From Rhizopus sp. PT2906 (Eukaryota; Mucoromycota; Mucoromycetes; Mucorales; Rhizopodaceae): a DNA stretch of 64,000 bases. The translations under genes were made by a program, and so were the position numbers. Below the pieces are notes generated by a model. It had not been told where the DNA came from. It saw nothing but the letters and a program-made list of their open reading frames with translations, and searched no databases. The stretch is taken from positions 124,001-188,000 of the forward strand of contig JAMYHX010000002.1 in the NCBI GenBank assembly GCA_025529335.1. Reading direction: 5' to 3'. This document shows positions 32,788 through 43,881 of the stretch, one piece after another (position 1 is the first letter of the stretch; every line of letters starts with the position of its first letter).

Positions 32788-34567
32788 ATGGATTATAGCT
32801 CTTTCAGCCTTCAAGAAAGTAGCACAAGTAGTAGTGTTGACATGTTTAAGCAGCAGCAAGGAGTGAATGGTCATGAATCTATGGAGTTCATCAACTTTAT
32901 GAATCAGTCATACAATACACATAATAATAATAACAGCAACAACAGCAACAACAATAGCATGACAAACAACATAAACCATCATAGTAATAACAATAATAAT
33001 GGATTGTTTTCAGTACCACAACTAACACCTGATGGACATCAAGATAATAGCTTTACAGGTAGTAGCGTACTTAGTGGCCATAATCCTGAATATAATATGT
33101 CACCACTGCAAATCAATAACCATGCTGCAAATTATACACCTATACAACATCCTTTACATAATCAAACTATAGACGATTTTGGAGATGAAGAAGTAAGATA
33201 TTCGTATATATAGTATATGTATATAAATACTAAATATCCGTAAATCATCTTAGGAATTTCTAACACCTCTTGTCTCTCCTGCAATGGCACCCACATATAA
33301 TAATAATTATCATTTCAATACAAGCACAGATAATATATTCTCTCCCCTCACATCTCCTGCACTTCATCCTTCGTCATCTTCTGTGATGGACCAACATTTA
33401 CTCCAGCAAAAACTAGCTTTGATTGAAAGACAACAACAACAGTTGCGAAGTATGCAGCATCAATTAAACACCAGCAGTACAGATTCACCAACGACTAGTC
33501 CCCTAGTGACTTACTCAGTAGAGAGTCGAAAGAAATCATTGCAACCCAAGATAACTGCTGTCCACAGCCCCCAGACAAAATTAGGATTAGTCAAAAAGAT
33601 ACCAGAAAGCAGTCCTCTGGCTTTAGGACCAAGTAACAACAGCAGCATGATAGCACCTGCCACTCCCTCTTTATTGATGAAGCTAGGTGCTGGCAATAAT
33701 AGCAATAATAGCACACCACCCACGAGCACATCGTCACCGCTACCAAGTACTGCGGTGGATAATATGCCTGTCTTACCAGCTGCTATCCTTCAAGATGACA
33801 ACACAGCGACAAATAAGGCCAAAGCTGTTTCGAATAAGCGCAGAAGAATTTCACAGACCAAGTTTAATCACTCACCTGGGCTGCCGCCTAGTGCAGAGTC
33901 ACCTGCAGGATTACGACCCTTGACATCACCAAGAACACTCAAACCATTGATATCACCTTCACTCAAGCCTAATGGACAACGGTTGTCAACAATTGATGAA
34001 GAAGTGGCTAGAACACTGTTGACAACCAAGTCCAATTACGAAAACCTTAAAGAGGGTAACGTAAAAAGCTTGGGTCTTGATTTTTCAACCACGATTCAAT
34101 CCGGAATCGAACATAGACGCTCTGCACATAAAGCAGCCGAGCAAAAAAGAAGAGATATCCTCAAGCAAAGTTTTGATTCACTTAGAACAGAGATAACTGA
34201 AGCAATGATAGAAGAAGAGTTAGCAGAGGATCAACATATGGACCAAGCCGAACTGAGGAATAATAAGGAAAGGGATGTTAAACAGATGAGTAAGATTGTG
34301 CTACTGCAACACTCGTACGAGTACATTGTTCGACTGAAGTCAGATAATAAAAGAAAAGACGAAAAGATGAAGAGTATGAAAGAGGAAATTATGTCATTAC
34401 GTAAACAATTGGGACTACCTGAAATTACAAAGGAAGAGCAAGAACAAGAAGAAAAGGAAAGACAAGAAGAGAAAGAAAGAAGACAAGAGCGATTAAAAAG
34501 GTTACAGCAACAAACTGCGTCAATTACACACAACAATAATGCAATTATAAACAATGACAAGAAATAA
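32788..34567 (+). CDS. bHLH transcription factor
   Basis: Two exons, 32788-33192 and 33254-34567, encode 572 residues. Most of the protein is low-complexity: an Asn run near residues 48-75, Gln-rich and Ser/Thr/Pro-rich tracts, and several SP/TP sites (for example STDSPTTSPLV). The DNA-binding part is near 415-500: basic region RRSAHKAAEQKRRDILKQSF (the E-box-contact His, Glu and Arg pattern is present), helix 1 FDSLRTEI, a long loop, and helix 2 SKIVLLQHSYEYIVRLKSDN, continuing into a coiled coil rich in Lys/Glu/Leu (KDEKMKSMKEEIMSLRKQL). The H-E-R signature predicts binding to CACGTG-type E-boxes (family knowledge). The layout recalls fungal Ino4/Pho4/Cbf1-type regulators, but I cannot assign an orthologue. 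The tail is Glu/Lys/Arg/Gln-rich. Confidence 0.88.
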
Positions 34568-34670
34568 AAAAAAGGGTCATATTTTCCCAAAAAAAAAAAT
34601 ATTTTATTCCCTTTTATATATATTTCTTTTTTTTTTTTCCTTTTTTTTCTCTTTTTCTTTTTAATATAAA

Positions 34671-36139
34671 ATGGGCTTCTTTCAAACGATATTCCATGGT
34701 AAAAAGGGAGACTTGAACAACCAACTAGAACAGGATGTGATTACGCCCACGTCAAATATACAACAACAACAACAACAACAACAGCAACCACATATATCGC
34801 CTCCTTTATCTTCAAGGCAAAGTCATGACTATTCAAGGTTTCAACTATTTGATGATGGTACACATGCTCATCACTTGTCCTTACCGCCTCCAAACCGAAT
34901 TATCCATGGCCTTATGGGTATCGCTCATAAATCATTACGCTTAACGACTCAATGGGCAGATCGAAAACCAACGATAGACGAAATAAAAAAAGAACGTGCC
35001 GCCTTAGATCAATGCTTACATAGACAATCAGATGATAGATCGTTATCAGACAAATGGGGTATATGCCAGGAAACGATTGGTAAGGGTACATCAGGTGTCG
35101 TCAAAATAGCACACAAGTTGGATGACTCGGGTGAGCATTTGTACGCTGTCAAGGCAAGAGCTTATATTTTAGTTTATTACCTTGCAGCATGTAACCCCAT
35201 TTTTGGATGTAGGAATTACGTAAAAAGACAAACGAGTCCTCAAAGGACTATATAAAGAGACTAACGTCAGAATACCTCATTTCGTCCACCGTACAACACA
35301 CCAACGTTATTCAGACTTACGATCTATTACCTCTTAATGACATATCACCTGTATTCTGTCAAGTCATGGAGTTTAGTGGTGGTGGGGACCTCTTTGACAT
35401 CCTTGTTGATTCTCCGGATGGTCTAGAGGCCCCAGAGGCAAACTGTTTTTTTAAACAGCTTATGCGTGGAGTTGATTATTTGCACGACATCGGCATAGCC
35501 CACAGAGATTTAAAGCCAGAGAACCTACTGTTGACCGTAACCGGCTGCTTAAAGATAACCGATTTTGGCTCAGCTGTTTGTTTTAGAGGCATGACAATTG
35601 ATAGCGACGGTGAAGAAAAGAAGGACGATTGTGAAAAGATACACATGGCACATGGATTGGTTGGATCAGAGCCTTATATCGCTCCTGAAGAATTTACACA
35701 AGAGATTTACGATGCACGCGCAGTTGATGTTTGGAGCTGTGGTATTATCTATTTGGCTCTGCGTAAAGCAACTCATCCCTGGCAGTTAGCCAAGAGTGGC
35801 GAAGATGAAGCGTATGATAAATACTTGAAATTTAGACAATTATTAGACGAAGAAAGAGAGAATGCAAGAAAGGAAAGCGCGATACGAAAACAGAATATGT
35901 CTGAAGAAGAAAAGGAACAAGAGAGGCTAAGGAGAGAACAAGACTTGTTAAAAGCAAAAGAGACAATACGTAGAAAAGCCAAAGAGGCTAAAATTGATAC
36001 CTTAGAAGGTCTCGACATTCAAGCCAAGAAAATTATTTACAGAATGTTAGATCCTCAGCCTAAGAAACGAATTACAGCTATAGATGTACTAAATAGTGAT
36101 TGGTGCGAAAAAATTTATTGCTGTCAGCCTAATGAATAG
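34671..36139 (+). CDS. Serine/threonine protein kinase, HAL4/HAL5-NPR1 type
   Basis: Two exons, 34671-35153 and 35213-36139, encode 469 residues. An N-terminal tail with a Gln run (about 31-39) precedes the kinase domain: glycine loop IGKGTSGVV, catalytic Lys in YAVK, HRDLKPEN, DFGSA, APE (YIAPEEF), DVWSCG and a final arginine helix KKRITAIDVLNSDW. An insertion rich in Lys/Glu/Arg separates the lobes' late helices (after HPWQLAKSGEDEAYDKYLKF), typical of the fungal Hal4/Hal5 group that stabilises potassium and nutrient transporters. The intron begins GC (AAG|GCAAGA) and ends TTTGGATGTAG; with it removed, VAIK-type AVK joins ELRKKTNESS, the expected beta3-to-alphaC sequence. Without removal the frame ends about 34 codons later. 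Exact client transporters are unknown. Confidence 0.87.
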
Positions 36140-36632
36140 TTTGTAAAATACAGTGACGAATTTTTGGCTGGGTCACAAATCTGTCACCCAGCATAATTGT
36201 GACAGCCTGTGACTCAAATAAAATACCACTTCCTCATCGGAAATTGAAAATAGAATGCTTGCTTAAGAGTTCTGATCATGTTTACTATATAAAGGCTCTA
36301 GCACACTTATTATAATTACTTATTTAAAAGAAAGAACACTATATCATTGCTAGAGATAAACGCTTGGAATACTTGTAAAGTCTTTGTCTTTAAATAACTT
36401 TTTGCTGAAATTAGCATTTCTTGAGTATGATCTGCTTCGGTTCCTTAATATTACCATATATAAGGATGCTGATTGTCTTAGTTGATGCTTTCTTCTTCTT
36501 CGTCTTGTTTTTAACAAATAGATAAACAAAAGCTCTTCAATTCACCTTTGGTTTTGCTTGGTTTATTATTAATCAAATAACATCACAATATCTCTGCAAC
36601 CTTTCCACTGTAACTAGTTAATAAACACCATT
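36140..36632. other. Intergenic region after the kinase, with a 7-bp hairpin
   Basis: Contains GCTGGGT (36167-36173) and its exact inverse ACCCAGC (36186-36192), together with repeated GTCAC/GTGAC words on both sides. These lie 30-60 nt past the kinase stop codon, so they may act in the 3' UTR or be terminal-repeat debris next to the decayed Crypton that follows. No ORF is supported. Confidence 0.4.
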
Positions 36633-38040
36633 ATGTACAACGGACAATCTTCATCCTCCAGCCTTATCGATCAAAGGGTGATAAATGCTACAAAAGAAGC
36701 TGAAATCCTTGAACGCACTCTGTTAGGGCTTGAGAACGAACGACCTAGAAACACTACATTGGCGTACAAAAAGAAGCAGATCTTTATGGTACATGTCACA
36801 TATATATGCATGGTATGAGTGCGCTTACACTTCTTATTTCAATAGAACTTTTGCATAGAAAATCACTATGAAGATGGCTGTACTGTGACTGAAGCAAAGT
36901 TATTGCGTTTTCTTGATGAAGTCGTTGTACCTAGAGGTAATCTAAAGAAGGGTCAGAGGATGATGGTTCCGTACATGAACTTCAAATGGAAACTATTCAA
37001 CAATACATCAAGGCGGTGATTAGCCTTCATGTAATTCAGTTTTCCAGAAATATGCCCAGGGAAGCTAGCATCCGTGGTGTTGCTCTGCGTGCATGGTTAA
37101 AGAGCAGACAACACCGTGAACGACAGCGAAAGCGTGAGAGCTACGAGGATCACGCTCGTCACACTGCACAGGACGGTTACACCTCTGAAGAACTTGTCAA
37201 GCTATCAAACTTCTATTTCAAAGAAGGAAAGGAAGAGCCATTCAGGGACCGAATGCTCTTTCTGATGCAGCATATGATGTTGTTACGTGGCGAGAGCACT
37301 AGAGATATGTAATTATGTGACCTTTTCCCTTTAGAATTCAAGGACAATGGATTCTCTGAATGCCCCGTGCTGGTTCTACGTCTGAATCATGGCAAAACAG
37401 TCAAGGAACGCATACAGTATGCTGGAACCATACGACACCGTGTCCACCGCGTGTGTGCTTTTGGCGCGCTAGCTATGTACTTCTTTTATAGGTGAGTTGA
37501 TTGAATGTTGGCAATATCGTTATATTCAACTAACTAATTTCTAGATAGCATATAACGAACGAAGACTTTCCTTGTTATAATATACACCATTGGCAATTTT
37601 CAGGTTAAACCAGCCCATGTTTGTATTAAAACAAGCCCATGATCTACGCAACATACTACGCAGCAACCACCCGTGCTTTCGGTGCCTGTTCCGTTAGTAT
37701 AAGCAAGAAAACCCATGCGGGCCGTGGTAGTGGAGCTCAGCATGCTGAAATAGACGGAGCAACAGAGGATCGACTGCGTCGGTACGGCCATTGGAATATG
37801 CAGAGCATGGAAACTTACTACTTGACGTCGCTGCCTCGCTCATCTATTTGAATTATTAATGGTTTCTCCGGCAGCAAAGGCGACTACTGGCTCCCAAGAA
37901 GTAATGTTTGCCCACCAGGAAGTCTTCAAAGGAAGGTGTTTCCCCAAGCGGAAGAGTGGTTGGAGCGTGTGCGGTCCTGCAGTTGCGAATATTCAATTTG
38001 TGCTGAAGCGTTCCTATTGTCGTGTTTATATAGATTACAC
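36633..38040 (+). pseudogene. Decayed Crypton-type tyrosine recombinase
   Basis: Fragments in order on one strand match the layout of fungal Crypton recombinases. An N-terminal core-binding part (YKKKQIFM, then DGCTVTEAKLLRFLDEVVVP after an intron at about 36789-36845) is followed by METIQQYIKAVISLH, LMQHMMLLRGE and CDLFPLEF, then RHRVHRVCAFGALAMYFFYR with a catalytic-type Arg region, THAGRGSGAQHAEIDGATED (HxxR block near 37709) and RRYGHWNMQSMETYYLTSLP (W and Tyr block near 37780). Breaks: a one-base loss around 36936-36950, an in-frame TAA at 37310-37312, scrambled frames at 37545-37640 and a TGA at 37849-37851. It cannot make a full enzyme. A host-domesticated DUF3504-like gene is an alternative origin, but the multiple lesions say it is dead now. 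Confidence 0.7.
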
Positions 38041-38716
38041 ATCTCTTAATTCTCTATTTATTCATTATCAGTTAATAGACGACGCCAGATATTTGTAGTC
38101 GTCATCCCTCGTATAAATTGGAGTCATACTCTCGTTTAATAGTTCTTCTTTCTATTTAAAAGTAAATGTAGTCAATTAACTCTTCACTGTTTTACAACTA
38201 TATAAGCACGGATATCACAGAATCGATGGAGCTGCTTCTAGAAAACATAAAGTTACCAGGAGAACCTGTGAAAAAAAATTAAAGGCTATATTAGTGAATG
38301 CTTTGGGCTAATAAGCGAACAAAGCAAACTTCTGATTAAGCGTACGAAGGCAGCTGAATCAAGTCGATCCAACATTAATGAGGATAGATACACCAAAGAT
38401 GATATTCTATATATTGAATCTAAGAGCAAAGCTGGGAAAAATAGAAATTGGAAGCATATATACGATGAAGGAAAAGCACAAGGACTATTCATCTTCACAC
38501 AACCTAAAAACATGTTACCATCATTTACAAAAACGAAAGAAACAATAAAATATTTTATTTTTTACTTTTAACATAATTCTTTGCTTTGCAAGTTAAACAA
38601 ATATTTTGAAATTTAGCCTCATTTAAGGAATTTATTTTGTTGGGATTTGAAATAAATCGACATAGTGTAACTAAGGTAGGTATGGCTCTTCTAATACCTT
38701 CACTGTATATCTTTCT
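38041..38716. other. Intergenic region with an unassigned open stretch
   Basis: A plus-strand open stretch of about 95 codons (38282-38569; contains KLLIKRTKAAESSRSNINED and YTKDDILYIESKSK) has no ATG near its start and an A8 run directly before it, where a one-base slip would join it to MELLLENIKLPGEP (38227). It could be the remains of a small gene or part of the transposon debris. I assign no function. Confidence 0.3.
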
Positions 38717-39819
38717 TCACGTTGGCCCTAAACTTCTTGCTCGTACGTCACTTTCTCTTGTGTTATAATGTGTTTCAATGGAATAAATAGAAAAAGATCG
38801 ATCTTCAATATCCAATAATGACTCTTCTTCATTGCTACTACTGTTGTATGATAGTGAAGGCTGTGAACTGAATTCTATTGACTGGCTACTGTCACTACTA
38901 CTACTGCCACCAGATTTTTCAGATTTCCGTCTATAATACCACTGATGTTTTCGTTCTTGAGATTTCAATTTACTTATCTGTCTACTCAATTGACGCTTTT
39001 CTTCTTCATATTGCATTAGTTTAGTTTCCATGCTTGGTCTAGTCTCTACATCATAATAATTAATCTCTAGTCTATTTTCTGTCAATTGCCGAATCCGTAA
39101 CAGTTCATCTATTTGCTTCTCCAAGCATCTTATCTTTTCTTGTCTTTGTATTGATATACGCTCAGCATTTTCTTGTCGTTTATCTAGCAATGATGACTGT
39201 CGCTGTAGTAACTGTGGGTTCTCCTTGATTAGCTTTGATCGACTCCTTCCTCGCTTGTATTGATATCCTTCATCCAGTAACTTTTTCTTGGCCAGTTTAA
39301 ATAATTCTCCCTTCCTCGACAGCAGCAATGGATCCTCCAGTGCTAATTGAGCAGCCGCTTTGTTAATTGCCTTTTCATAACTTGTTAGTGATCGATCTTG
39401 TCCTTTCCCATAGATCCTTGCTTGAATAGCAATCATGTCTATAGAAGGATCATTCTAGTTCCCCAAGCATATAAGTCATTGGCAATGAGAGCTAGTCTTT
39501 CTCTTTTGGTTTTACCTCTGTAGATATTATCTCTTGCTTATCCTATTTAACAAGAAAAGGTAAATAAGTTGCTTGTCATTTTACTATCATTACTCACAGG
39601 TGATAATTTATTTCTAAGTTCACGTAGACTCTTTTTGAACTTTATGGAGTGAAACGGAAGCATGCCCAAGGCAGATATAAATTCCGAGAGTTCTTGTTCG
39701 TTCAATTGAATGACCAACTCCAAGTCTTGCTCAGTTGCACCTGTTTTTATAAAAGCGTCATGATATTGATCGAGCTGGTTTGACTTTAAGAATTCTTTTA
39801 TAGTCGGCAAGTTGGTCAT
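38717..39819 (-). CDS. SAM/NCD1-like domain protein with coiled coil (NAB co-repressor-like)
   Basis: Three exons, 39598-39819, 39516-39542 and 38717-39454, encode 328 residues. The N-terminal 70 residues (TIKEFLKSNQLDQYHDAFIK, then LSEFISALGMLPFHSIKFKK) match a SAM fold of the NAB N-terminal (NCD1) type, a protein-protein interaction domain used by transcription co-repressors. A middle block (AAAQLALEDPLLLSRKGELF, KLLDEGYQYKRGRSRSK) resembles a second region that accompanies this domain in fungal proteins, and a coiled coil (about 185-250) follows. The last 80 residues are Ser-rich and acidic. Exon 2 is a 27-nt microexon coding DKQEIISTE, which preserves frame. The ATG at 39819 is preferred over an upstream in-frame one whose leader is hydrophobic. 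Function in this organism is unknown. Confidence 0.72.
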
Positions 39820-39828
39820 TACGATAAA

Positions 39829-40060
39829 ACACACATATCGATATAAAAGTACACCTTTTGCCAAAAGTGAGTCGCAAGAAAAAAATTAAAGTGTCGCACT
39901 TTTAATTGCAAGTTCCACTGCTTCAGTACTTTAACAAAAACGTTATCTGCTTCTACAAAATGCTTGGCTTCCTTTGAAACCTTGAAAATATTCTTCGATG
40001 CATTGACATCGCGTTGCAAGTGAGAACATTGATCAATCGAATGAATGTTTCAGTAAAGGA
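39829..40060 (-). mobile_element. Possible TnpB/Fanzor-like C-terminal remnant
   Basis: The minus strand around 40030-39975 reads CSHLQRDVNASKNIFKVSK. The block (W/Q)RDVNA(A/S)KN is the last RuvC motif next to the zinc ribbon in TnpB/OrfB and Fanzor proteins. A CPLLKHSF piece upstream (near 40060) may be part of the ribbon in another frame. No full-length nuclease frame exists, and about 400 nt is all there is between flanking genes. Called from a single motif, so tentative. Confidence 0.35.
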
Positions 40061-40223
40061 CACTTCGTTATAAGAATGGCAGGTCTGTATTTAGAATCCT
40101 CTTATAAACTGTTATTTCTATGTAAGGACCCTTCAATTGCTTTCCTTATAATTAAGAAAAATATTTCAATAATGCTTGTTTTATTAATATATGATAGAGA
40201 ATAATAGAAATGACAGTTTTTTT

Positions 40224-43200
40224 TTACAAGTTGTTTTCTTCCGTTAACAGTTCCCAGTCATCGGATTCAGAACTTTTGGATTCATTTACATTCACCATTT
40301 CAGGCTTTTCAGTCGAGCTGGTATCACTACTAATTTCCTCTAAAACATTACTACTAGAAGCATCGCTATCAGCTGTTCTAGGTGAGGGTGATTTCTGGAT
40401 TTCTTCTTTCCAGGCATCTTTTACTGCTCTATATGGGTTATCGTCACCCACACGCATCCAGCCATCATCGTCCATGTTACTGAGAGCAGCAAATGAGTTG
40501 GAGTTTTTGGGGCTGGAACTCTTGCCATTTTCAAATGCTGTATTTGTACTATTACTCTTCAATAGCTGCTTTTCACTCCAAGTAATCTCTCCTTTTTGAT
40601 TCACCCAGCAGCAATCCACGCGACTTGCCTTTTGTTTGGTTACATCTTCACTAGTAAATGCAGCCTTCAACGTCTTTTTCAATTGCCAAACGATAAGCTC
40701 CTTCTCATCCATAGATACAGCATCATTTATGATTGGTACAACTACGGCATCGTTTTCATTGACCCATGTGGAATTGAAGGGGATGGTATCATCACCTAGT
40801 TTCATGAGTGACACTAACTCAGCATCTAGTTCTAGCTTGGTTAAACCAAAGGCCATGTCAGAAAGATAGAGTGCATTCACGGGATTCTTGGGTGCTCTAA
40901 TTTCACCATTGATAGCAGCTTCCAGTACAGGTGGAGGGCGGTTCAGGTTAGGATTACGTGCTGCCTTGGACAAAAGCACGGTTGGAATTCTGCATGCACC
41001 CAGAGTCTTGCGCAAGATAACACTGCGCTTAGGTTCAGCATCAATAGCCTCTGTAGCAATATTGAAGTGGACTGCATATCGATGAATAAATCGACGGTAT
41101 TCACTCTTCATAGGTCTAAGATGAGATGTCTTCTTGAGTGGATCCTTTGCAAATTCAATCAATGTTGCTTCCATATGTCTACACCATGAGGCATTTTCGT
41201 TGAAGAATTCTCGGAGACTGTCATCATAATAACCAAGGTCGTCTAATGAAAGGCTTGGTGTGCCAAAATCATCACGTTTGATATCCAAAGCAAGCGCCAA
41301 ACGGCGGTTACGGTGTACCTTGGCACAGAAATCGTTACACTCCAGCAACGTCTTGGACCCACTTGATTTAGAGCTTGCATTACAAGGGATTTCCATCGTG
41401 TTTTGTCCACATTTACAACTTGCTTTTACTCTAAACATACATGGTGTGGTTTCGGGGCAAGGTGTACCGTGGTGACACTTTTCTTTGCAAGGGTGCTTAC
41501 AGGATCGTTCATTGCCACACGTTTGGTTACATGACTCATTATCCACCAAGCAAGGTCCATTATGACATGTTTTTAAACAATAATGTTTACCGCAAGGAAG
41601 AAGTTTCTCACAAGGGCGACCACAGCGAGGCGACTCACGATAACAGGGGACGTTCTTGAGTTCAGTCTTGCCACATAAACAGTGCCGAGTCACTAACGCT
41701 GGGCATGGAGGACAAGGCTCGTTATCAGGATGACAGTTGTGGTTGAGAAATCGAATATGACCACAAGGATTTGGACGTATACAAGGGTGAGGACAGACAG
41801 GAAGTGTTGTTCCACAGCGAACAGGAGGTTCAAGGACAGTACGTCCACAGTGACATGAAACTTCATCAAAGGTAGCTTCTAGACAGGGAAGACAGTTTCC
41901 TCTATGACATTTTGCTTGACAGGTATGCGTGCCACATGAGAGTAACTTTCCACATGTAAAAGAGCAGTCGTGAACAACGTCTGTGCCCTTTTTATTTTTT
42001 CCATTCACTTTAGCTGCAGGACAACATACAACACCACATTGATGTCGACCACAGTTTCTGTTGGTTTTGCATACTTTGTCACACAGAGGTGGGCTGCCTC
42101 CAGCTGCTTCACAAACAGCAGAGCAAGTTCTTTCAAAGGTAGTTGCTTGGCATCGACAAGATACTTGAACAAGGATCTGACAGGGAGGGCATTCACCCAC
42201 ATGGCATTTCATTTGACAAGCATGACCACAAGCAAGTTTCTTGTTACAAGTAGATTCACAGGTTGGAATTGGGTCCGTACAAGCTGTACGCTTCTCGCTT
42301 ATAAGCTCAGAAATTGGGTTTGAGCCACATGGGCATGTTGTTACTGTCTCAGGATCAAATGGGCAAGACTGAGCATCTGCTAAGCATGGATGACATCCTT
42401 TTTGACAGCTATGTTGCTGACACTTGTACATTCTATATCAAAGACAAGAGTTATTTTCCTTTTTTCTTTGCATTTGAATTGTAGACTTACTTTTCACACT
42501 TGTGCTCACAATTGTAGTGTCCAACATGATCTCCCAGCTGTACTTGCTTTCCTGATCCACATCGAGTATCTCTTTGGCTCTTTCCACAATAGCAAGATTG
42601 AGTTTCTTCCACTGTGCAAGGAGGACAGATGCCCTTGTGACATTTTTCTTCACATCGATGCTTTCCACAACCCAGTAATTCATCACAAATAATGTCGCAT
42701 GAGAATCCTTGTGTTGAGTAGTCTGTATTCACACATCTTTTCTGCTGTGTTGTCTTTCCACAATAACACGTCTTGACTGGGCCCAACGAGTTACAAGGTG
42801 GACAAGGGCCAGGATGACAGGATCTACATGATATATCAGTACGCGTCCTTTAACTAAATGTGCATTTATCACTTACAAGACACATTCATGAGGGCATGAT
42901 TTATGTTTTTTACACAGCTGATTACAGCTATGCGGGGTATAATACTTTGATGGTTCAGGATTGCGTTGCTTACCACAGAAGCAAAGGTAATCTTTGGGAA
43001 TAGCTGTTCGACTGTTCTGACAGCCTGGGCATCTCCATTGTGTGATCATCTTATTAGATGAGGTATCTAAATAACGTTCAGAATCCGATATCTATTATTT
43101 TTGTGTATTCTTACCTTGCAATGATTTATTTGCCCACATCTTTATGCAACCCAAGTGAAATACTGCCCAGCAGCAATCACAGCTCCAGATCTGATTAGCA

Positions 43201-43742
43201 GGTCTCACTGTATCCATACAAATCATACATTCATAAGTCGAGTTTTTCAATTCATAAATCAATTTTGTAGCAATATCATGGTCACCCGTAGGCAATGGTT
43301 CTGCCACTGTTCTTTGCCTTTGCTTGTTCTTTCTTCGATTTGGCTGGCTGCTGGTTTTATCTGTACTTTCGTCATCTATCGTCAGCTTAGATTGTGCTCT
43401 GTTTTTGAATAAAGCAGGCTTCAATTCACCGTTCTTGCTGCGGTTATCACGTCTGCCCTTGTTTGAAGGATTCTTGGGCTTTTTGTTCTCTTCATTATTT
43501 TGTACATGGCTTTCATTACCGTCCGTAGCTGGTGCCTCTGCTTGTGGCTTCTTCTTGTTGTTCCAACGTCTATTATTATTTCTCTTCTTCTTCTTTTCCT
43601 CTAAAGTTGGTTCTGTGGTACCTTTTTCTTGTTGTTGCTTCTTCTTTTTATGGGTTTTTTGACTTGAAGGAGTGCTATTAACGGGGGTATTCACAGTGGC
43701 CGCACCAGCTTCAGCGACGTTGGTATGTTGCTCAATACTCAT
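40224..43742 (-). CDS. FAP1: NF-X1-type zinc-finger protein (FAP1-like) with RING/PHD and R3H domains
   Basis: Four exons, 43115-43742, 42877-43066, 42491-42823 and 40224-42432, encode about 1119 residues. The N-terminal 165 residues are Lys/Asn/Gln-rich and disordered. A RING/PHD-like cysteine cluster follows (CMICMDTVRPANQIWSCDCC, HLGCIKMW, then WRCPGCQN), then a long array of NF-X1 fingers (repeated CGxHxCxxxCHxGxCxPC; for example CGRHQCGVVCC, CGTHTCQAKCHRGNCLPC, CGKHYCLKTCHNGPC) over about 250-800. An R3H domain (SEYRRFIHRYAVHF, about 825) and an acidic Ser-rich tail complete it. Yeast Fap1 binds FKBP12 and counters rapamycin; animal NF-X1 is a transcription repressor and E3 ligase. Which role applies here is not shown. 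The stop of SMN lies 139 nt above its start. Confidence 0.9.
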
Positions 43743-43881
43743 AAGGAACGTAGTTAAAGATGGAAAAAAAAGGGTAATTTTTTATTTAAATAGATGTGCA
43801 TAGCGGCGCAGTCACTTTTTCATTCGTAAAACTGCTGCGGTCAATCAACAGATATGATTGGTGTATTTTCTGCCTGATAGG

